Of a stretch of DNA of 20,118 nt, positions 16,324-20,118 are shown one piece after another. Position 1 is the first letter of the stretch, and every line of letters starts with the position of its first letter. Source of the stretch: a virus; the IMG/VR virus record IMGVR_UViG_3300027833_000270, positions 1 to 20,118 of that record. One strand, 5' to 3'. The notes under the pieces were generated by a model that ran no database searches, had not been told where the DNA came from, and worked only from the letters and a program-made list of their open reading frames with translations. A program made the position numbers and the translations under genes.

Positions 16324-16352
16324 AGTATAGTCCAAAAGACCTCCCATGTCAA
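16324..16352 (-). promoter_or_regulatory. Near-consensus sigma70 promoter for chaperone and downstream tail genes
   Basis: On the minus strand, TTGACA (16347-16352) and TATACT (16324-16329) are 17 bp apart. A run of seven A residues lies just upstream of the -35 box. Initiation should fall near 16316-16318, about 70 nt before the G ATG. Layout and flanking bases (TCTTGACAT, then TGTAAT after the -10) match the promoter at 692-720, suggesting a shared phage promoter type. It is entirely intergenic. Confidence 0.85.
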
Positions 16353-16375
16353 GAACTTTTTTTACGTTGTTCCTA

Positions 16376-17569
16376 TTATGCTACAGCCATGCCTTTGTAC
16401 TGTATAGTAGCTTCATCTGCAGAAGTAATATCTGTAGGTAGAGCACTAAACGTAGTCTCAATAGAAATAACATCATCAATACTATGCGAGGGAATCTCTA
16501 AGTGACAAGCCGGAAGGTTTATCGACAAGTGAGGACCTGCTGTAGTACTTGCAGGAGTACCACCAATATGGAATGTTAAGTCAAAATCATTCGTAGTAGT
16601 AGTAGTAGAAGTAACCAGATCTTCAAATAAGTCTGAACTTCCTGCTGATGAGTTAGACAAGTAGCAAGTAAAGTTACCGCCAATAGTACGAGTACCTGTT
16701 ACGTGTCCAATCGGTTGGTTTACCTCACCGATTGTATCTGGAGTCAAGTAAGTAATATTATTTTCAAAACTAACACTTCCACCTGTCAAAGTAAGGGTAT
16801 ACGCAGTTACAATGTTTTCCGCTGCAGTTGCTCCTACTACTAGAGTAGTTAATCTGTTACGAATAAAGTTATTAGTAGCAGATAATCCTTCCTTAATAGT
16901 TACTGTAGGCTGTGATCCTTCATCCGTAATACTTGAAGCAAAACCTGACCAGTTAATAGTAGCAATACCATCAATATCAAAGTCTACTGTTGCAGAGTTA
17001 ACTACTGCTTTAGCAAGTTTATATACTTGGTGCGTGCCTGCATCATAAGCTCCTGAGCCCATAATAAAGTAAAGTTCAAGTTCTTTAACTACAGACTTGT
17101 TAGAGCCTAAGAAGTCTACTGTGAGACGTGGTTGAGTATTAGCATCCCAAGGCACAGAAGTTGTGTTATTAGTAACATTATCAGCCCAAGAAGAATTAGA
17201 AGAGGCTGTCCCTTCTGTAAAGGCTGCTGTTCCTACTAGTGCTGCCCAGAGAACTTCTTCTACTGCATGCACTTGTGCACTTGTACCGTCCCATCCAAGA
17301 CCCGTAGGACTAGTTACAGCATCTACCGTGGATAGAAAGGGTCTTACATAAGTTGAAAAAGACCATTCTGCAGGTGCCATAGAATCGTTAAACATCTTAC
17401 GACCTCTTCGGCTAACTCCTGCTGCTGACTCCATTTCGTTCAGAGTTACCTCTGATGCGTTTGTTGCTTGAGAGAACGAGAACCCGTCTAGTACTGGAAT
17501 CTCAAAAAAGGTTGAGTCGCATTTCACAACCAGTTTCGTGTCTCTGCTAAAAAATAAATCATTTGCCAT
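16376..17569 (-). CDS. V: Major tail tube protein
   Basis: This 397-aa protein begins MANDLFFSRDTKLVVKCDST and has a beta-rich, Thr/Ser-rich composition without membrane segments. Motifs include 'FSFSQATNASEVTLNEME' near residues 31-48 and 'EVNQPIGHVTGTRTIGGNFT' near residues 280-299. The C-terminal 'IDDVISIETTFSALP' resembles the final strands of tube proteins. Its place before the chaperone pair and after the U-position gene is that of lambda V. It is longer than lambda gpV (246 aa), so it may carry an added surface domain in its middle. AGGAG lies 7 nt before the ATG, a strong site fitting a protein needed in many copies. A hairpin follows downstream. The 63-bp gap before it (17570-17632) shows no convincing promoter. 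Confidence 0.85.
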   Translation of the reverse strand: MANDLFFSRDTKLVVKCDSTFFEIPVLDGFSFSQATNASEVTLNEMESAAGVSRRGRKMFNDSMAPAEWSFSTYVRPFLSTVDAVTSPTGLGWDGTSAQVHAVEEVLWAALVGTAAFTEGTASSNSSWADNVTNNTTSVPWDANTQPRLTVDFLGSNKSVVKELELYFIMGSGAYDAGTHQVYKLAKAVVNSATVDFDIDGIATINWSGFASSITDEGSQPTVTIKEGLSATNNFIRNRLTTLVVGATAAENIVTAYTLTLTGGSVSFENNITYLTPDTIGEVNQPIGHVTGTRTIGGNFTCYLSNSSAGSSDLFEDLVTSTTTTTNDFDLTFHIGGTPASTTAGPHLSINLPACHLEIPSHSIDDVISIETTFSALPTDITSADEATIQYKGMAVA

Positions 17570-17632
17570 AGTTAATCTCCTATGTTATCCTGAAAAGACA
17601 TGGACGTGAACTTTTGTTCGTGCCAGTATTTT

Positions 17633-18088
17633 CTAATATCGAACCTCTAAGACTATTTCTCCTACGCCTAGAGGCTCAAGTACACCTTCGTCGGTATCAA
17701 TACTAACGACAGTGATTTGTTGTGTATATTGATCTGCATTGTTGCGATCTTTATACCTAATTCTTGAATTTTCTTCTATTACGGTCTCTACATCTTCTAA
17801 TAGAGCATCCAGTGCCGCTACTGAATCTTCTTCTTTCACATAACACCGAATTGTTAAAGATAAAAATCTATCCTTATACCCCCCAGCTTGATACTCTCTG
17901 GTCTCTGACCCCGCATTTAAATGTAGAGCAGGAAACTCTTCTACCTCATCCCAAAACTTTAGGCGAGGAGATACATTTTGGTCTAAGTTACTTAAGTAGT
18001 ACCCCGTACCGTCAATATCTTTTAAGGCATCAACAAGAGCTTCTACTATGCCAAGACGTCGGGTTGTGTACTGTCTACTTTGTTCCAT
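17633..18088 (-). CDS. Tail terminator-like protein (lambda U position)
   Basis: This is a 151-aa alpha/beta protein. The N-terminus 'RRLGIVEALVDALKDIDGTG' is a helix followed by 'YLSNL'. The middle has 'VEEFPALHLNAGSETREY', then a strand 'LSLTIRCYVKEE' and a helix 'VAALDALLEDVETVIEE'; the end is 'GVGEIVLEVRY'. This layout fits small tail terminator and completion proteins that cap the tube once the tape-measure length is reached and dock it to the head. The position just upstream of the tube gene is that of lambda U. I cannot show direct similarity to gpU, so the role is inferred from order, size and fold pattern. Its ATG overlaps the preceding stop as TAATG. Confidence 0.72.
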   Translation of the reverse strand: MEQSRQYTTRRLGIVEALVDALKDIDGTGYYLSNLDQNVSPRLKFWDEVEEFPALHLNAGSETREYQAGGYKDRFLSLTIRCYVKEEDSVAALDALLEDVETVIEENSRIRYKDRNNADQYTQQITVVSIDTDEGVLEPLGVGEIVLEVRY

Positions 18089-19383
18089 TAAACTCTCCTA
18101 GTATAGAATCTTCCAATTGCGAACTGTACTGCAAGCTCTCGAATAGATCTATCAATTACTTGTCGGGGGTCTCGTTGACCATTTGCCCAAGGTGCTGCAC
18201 CTCCCCCATCTTCAAACACCTGATAAGGATCTCTTTGATATGTATAGCCAATACTTGGAAACCCTTTTGCTGTTTGAACTATATCTGTTATTTCAACACT
18301 ATTTGCAAACCTACCTGTTCTATTTTCTAAGCCAGGCTCTTGCATATTTTTTCTTACTGTTGAAGGTAACTCTTTATTTATTAAGCCTATTAAATGTAAA
18401 GGTCTTAAAGCAGGTTCTTTTCTTTTCTTCTTTATCCGCGTTTTCGGAGTTTTTAATATTTTACGACGAACCTTTGAAGACTTATTACTTTTTGATTCGT
18501 GGTTTTTAGTTGTACTAGTTCTTTTTGGCTTTTTTCTTTTTTTAGAAGGATCTAATTGCTCTACAAGCTGCTTCTCGATATCTTGCACTATTGTGGGAGA
18601 GCCTTTTAAATTAAGTATATCTATCTCTCCTAAAGACTCGGTGAATGCTTTAGTGTTTCCTCTTATAATCTCTGCGTAAACTCCTCCAACCCAAGAAGAC
18701 AGTCTACCTTTAAATCTGTTTAACTTTCTATACTCTGCCTCTAGGTGTATAGCACCTGAAAGACCTTTCATAATATCTGCGTCTTTTTTCCAATCTATCG
18801 ATACGTCGGGCCCTTCCGCAGCTGTATTAGCTAGATATTCTATTAGATCTATTTTATTTTCTTTTTCAGTACCATTTATAGAATCCATTGCGTCTATCTT
18901 TTGTACAACAAGAAATAAAGCTAATAGTTCTTTTCGTCTAGGGTCTTCTTTGGACATTTTTTGAAGTACGAGAGCAATATTACCTCTTAAAATACTTATA
19001 TCTTTATGTCCTAAATCATAGCCTTCTTTCAGCTCCGGTATTAGCTTATTTCGTAGTCGATTTATTTGCCTAAAATTTTGCGTTTTCTCTTTTACTTGCT
19101 TTCCTGTTTTGAACGCAAACTTTTTTCCGTCATGTTCAAACATCTTATCCGCACTGGCCTCAAGGTCTTTTTCGGTCATTCCCATTGCTGCTCTATCATA
19201 AGAATCTACTAAACGGTTATATCTTTCTTCATATGCTTTATCTAGTAAAAGGATTTGTTTTACATCTGGATTTTTATCAACAAGTCTTCGTACATATTTT
19301 GAGCGTACACTCTTTCCATCAACTTGTTGCTGTACTACTTTGTCTAAATCTGTACGTGCCTTTGACAGATTAATCTTAGCCAT
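18088..19383 (-). CDS. Neck/tail-completion protein in the lambda Z position, with a highly basic linker
   Basis: This 431-aa protein has three visible parts. Residues 1 to about 275 are helical and charged ('LDKAYEERYNRLVDSYDRAA'). Residues about 281-325 are a linker in which roughly half of the residues are Lys or Arg. The C-terminal 100 residues contain 'RTGRFANSVEITDIV', 'GFPSIGYTYQRDPYQVFEDG' and a final 'FAIGRFYTRRV'. The C-terminal part resembles HK97 gp10/lambda Z-type completion proteins as I recall them, and the gene sits between connector and U-position genes. It is about twice the length of lambda gpZ (192 aa), so the N-terminal half is extra. Role at the head-tail joint is inferred. 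Start and stop both form TAATG overlaps with neighbours. Confidence 0.65.
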   Translation of the reverse strand: MAKINLSKARTDLDKVVQQQVDGKSVRSKYVRRLVDKNPDVKQILLLDKAYEERYNRLVDSYDRAAMGMTEKDLEASADKMFEHDGKKFAFKTGKQVKEKTQNFRQINRLRNKLIPELKEGYDLGHKDISILRGNIALVLQKMSKEDPRRKELLALFLVVQKIDAMDSINGTEKENKIDLIEYLANTAAEGPDVSIDWKKDADIMKGLSGAIHLEAEYRKLNRFKGRLSSWVGGVYAEIIRGNTKAFTESLGEIDILNLKGSPTIVQDIEKQLVEQLDPSKKRKKPKRTSTTKNHESKSNKSSKVRRKILKTPKTRIKKKRKEPALRPLHLIGLINKELPSTVRKNMQEPGLENRTGRFANSVEITDIVQTAKGFPSIGYTYQRDPYQVFEDGGGAAPWANGQRDPRQVIDRSIRELAVQFAIGRFYTRRV

Positions 19384-19967
19384 TAGTAGTTTTTATACAT
19401 ATCCAGAACCCTTTTAATATGGTCTGGAAAGCCTACATTATCGTTTTGACTAGAAGTACTATTATTAGCAGTACTTGAGCCTTGCATAGTTTGACGAGCT
19501 TTATGCTCATCTTTATGATAATAAGTAATTAAATCGATTACAGCAAGCTGTAAGTCTGCTGGACAAGTCGCATACCCAGCCTTATAAATAATGCGTACAG
19601 AAGCAGGGCCTGTAGGCCAGCTCTTGGCATGACCAGAAGTATTAACTCTGTAGATACTATCTGTGTTTGAGTCTAAGTAGTACTCTGTTGCAGGTACAGT
19701 AGTGTAGCCTGCAGAAAAATCTTCTCGCTCTTCTACAGATACTATAGTATTTACAGGGCTTTCTGTTAGCTGTGATAAATTTGTTGACCAAGTAATGTTG
19801 AAAGTTTCGGTCTTATTAGCTGAGTAGTGGTCTACTATTGTATTCCCACAGTAAGTCTTTACTAAAGCACTTATAGAGACAATTAAATCATTTAAACGAG
19901 CATCATCCTTTGTACTTTCCATTTTTACGGAAGTTTTATAGTCGTCTAATGTTATTAAGTTTGCCAT
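19383..19967 (-). CDS. gp6-like head-tail connector (adaptor) protein
   Basis: This 194-aa protein has the layout of HK97 gp6-like connectors. An N-terminal helix pair 'LITLDDYKTSVKMESTKDDA' and 'RLNDLIVSISALVKTYCGN' is followed by a beta insertion, the family-type 'IIYKAGYATCPADLQLAVID' at about residues 126-145 and 'LITYYHKDEHKAR'. The C-terminus is Ser/Asn-rich, then 'FPDHIKRVLDMYKNY'. Such proteins form a ring below the portal and open the way for tail joining. It lies directly downstream of the capsid gene, as usual. AAGGAA lies 8 nt before the ATG. The stop overlaps the next start (TAATG). It is longer than HK97 gp6 because of the beta insertion at about residues 50-120. Confidence 0.85.
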   Translation of the reverse strand: MANLITLDDYKTSVKMESTKDDARLNDLIVSISALVKTYCGNTIVDHYSANKTETFNITWSTNLSQLTESPVNTIVSVEEREDFSAGYTTVPATEYYLDSNTDSIYRVNTSGHAKSWPTGPASVRIIYKAGYATCPADLQLAVIDLITYYHKDEHKARQTMQGSSTANNSTSSQNDNVGFPDHIKRVLDMYKNY

Positions 19968-19984
19968 ATTTTAAGTTCCTTAGT

Positions 19985-20010
19985 AAAAACTTAGGGGAGA
20001 TAAACTCCCC
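19985..20010 (-). terminator. Intrinsic terminator after the capsid gene
   Basis: On the minus strand, GGGGAG (20005-20010) and CTCCCC (19994-19999) form a 6-bp GC-rich stem with a 5-nt loop. TAAG and then five T residues (19985-19989) follow. It lies between the capsid gene stop and the connector's ribosome site. I see no promoter between it and the connector gene, so it is probably leaky and lowers tail gene expression relative to capsid. Confidence 0.75.
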
Positions 20011-20032
20011 CTCGTTTCTATACTTTTAAGTA

Positions 20033-20118
20033 TTAAGCGATGTAGTCGATTTTCACTACTGGCTCGTGACCAGTTGCGCCTGCTACCAACTCTTCAAATC
20101 CAAGAGCTTGACTAGCAA
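20033..20118 (-). CDS. Probable major capsid protein, last 28 residues (cut by window edge)
   Basis: The minus-strand frame ending at TAA 20033-20035 is open to the right edge. It reads ASQALGFEELVAGATGHEPV then VKIDYIA. This short acidic, strand-ending C-terminus just upstream of a gp6-like connector, with a terminator behind it, suits an HK97-fold major capsid protein. The identity is inferred mainly from gene order; 28 residues do not allow a firm call. Confidence 0.55.
   Translation of the reverse strand, partial: ASQALGFEELVAGATGHEPVVKIDYIA

Noticed and set aside
16598-16614. Triplet run (ACT repeats) in the tube gene
   Set aside because: It is short and encodes a Thr run in an already Thr-rich protein; there is no sign of slippage or regulation.
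17570-17632. Promoter or terminator before the tail tube gene
   Set aside because: The best boxes (TTCACG and TAACAT, 17 bp apart) match only 4 of 6 each and would put the start inside the ribosome site. The GAAC/GTTC hairpin has only four pairs.
17764-18330. Plus-strand open frame of 188 codons
   Set aside because: It crosses the junction of two well-supported minus-strand genes, is rich in Leu, Ser and Cys from reversed codons and has no ribosome site that stands out.
20020-20033. Palindrome ATACTT-TT-AAGTAT next to the capsid stop
   Set aside because: It is short and AT-rich and ends at the stop codon. The GC-rich hairpin at 19994-20010 is the better terminator, and I see no operator role.

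Overview
The window is a block of late structural genes from a tailed phage or prophage with a long, flexible, lambda-type (siphovirus) tail. All genes lie on the minus strand, so transcription runs from the right end to the left. The order is major capsid protein C-terminus (cut by the right edge), gp6-like head-tail connector, a gene in the lambda Z position, a gene in the lambda U position, tail tube (V), a frameshifting chaperone pair (G and G-T), tape measure (H), M, L, K, I and J. A small fibre-associated gene and the start of another fibre gene follow at the left edge. There are no tRNAs, integrase, insertion sequences, CRISPR arrays or plus-strand genes that I can support.

The DNA is AT-rich by eye. 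The proteins carry low-complexity display modules rich in Thr, Ala, Asn and Gly, of the kind common in uncultured marine phages. The host is probably a Gram-negative bacterium, since the tail tip is of the lambda M-L-K-I-J type and the promoters are sigma70-like. Neither host nor habitat can be fixed from this sequence.

Right part (16376-20118): capsid end, a hairpin terminator, then connector, Z-position, U-position and tube genes. Middle (15405-16375): an intergenic region with a near-consensus sigma70 promoter followed closely by a strong hairpin, then the chaperone pair. The downstream chaperone ORF has no credible start of its own. It is reached by -1 frameshifting at AAATTTT, and a predicted hairpin lies 8 nt downstream. 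Left-middle (8511-15405): tape measure and initiator-complex genes M, L, K and I, tightly packed. Left (741-8498): a giant gpJ-like tip protein of 2585 aa with an FN3-like domain, display modules and eleven copies of a 39-residue repeat. Left edge: a second near-consensus promoter drives a 112-aa protein and a fibre gene that runs out of the window.

Together the genes cover tail assembly from neck to tip. The connector, Z- and U-position proteins would join head and tail. The G/G-T pair would chaperone the tape measure, around which the tube polymerises. M, L, K, I and J would form the tip. The distal genes probably extend host recognition. Most junctions are overlaps, five of them TAATG stop-start overlaps, so translation is probably coupled. 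The most notable points are the frameshift signal, two matching promoters with A7 tracts, a carbohydrate-binding-like insertion in the L protein's cysteine domain, and the repeat array in J.
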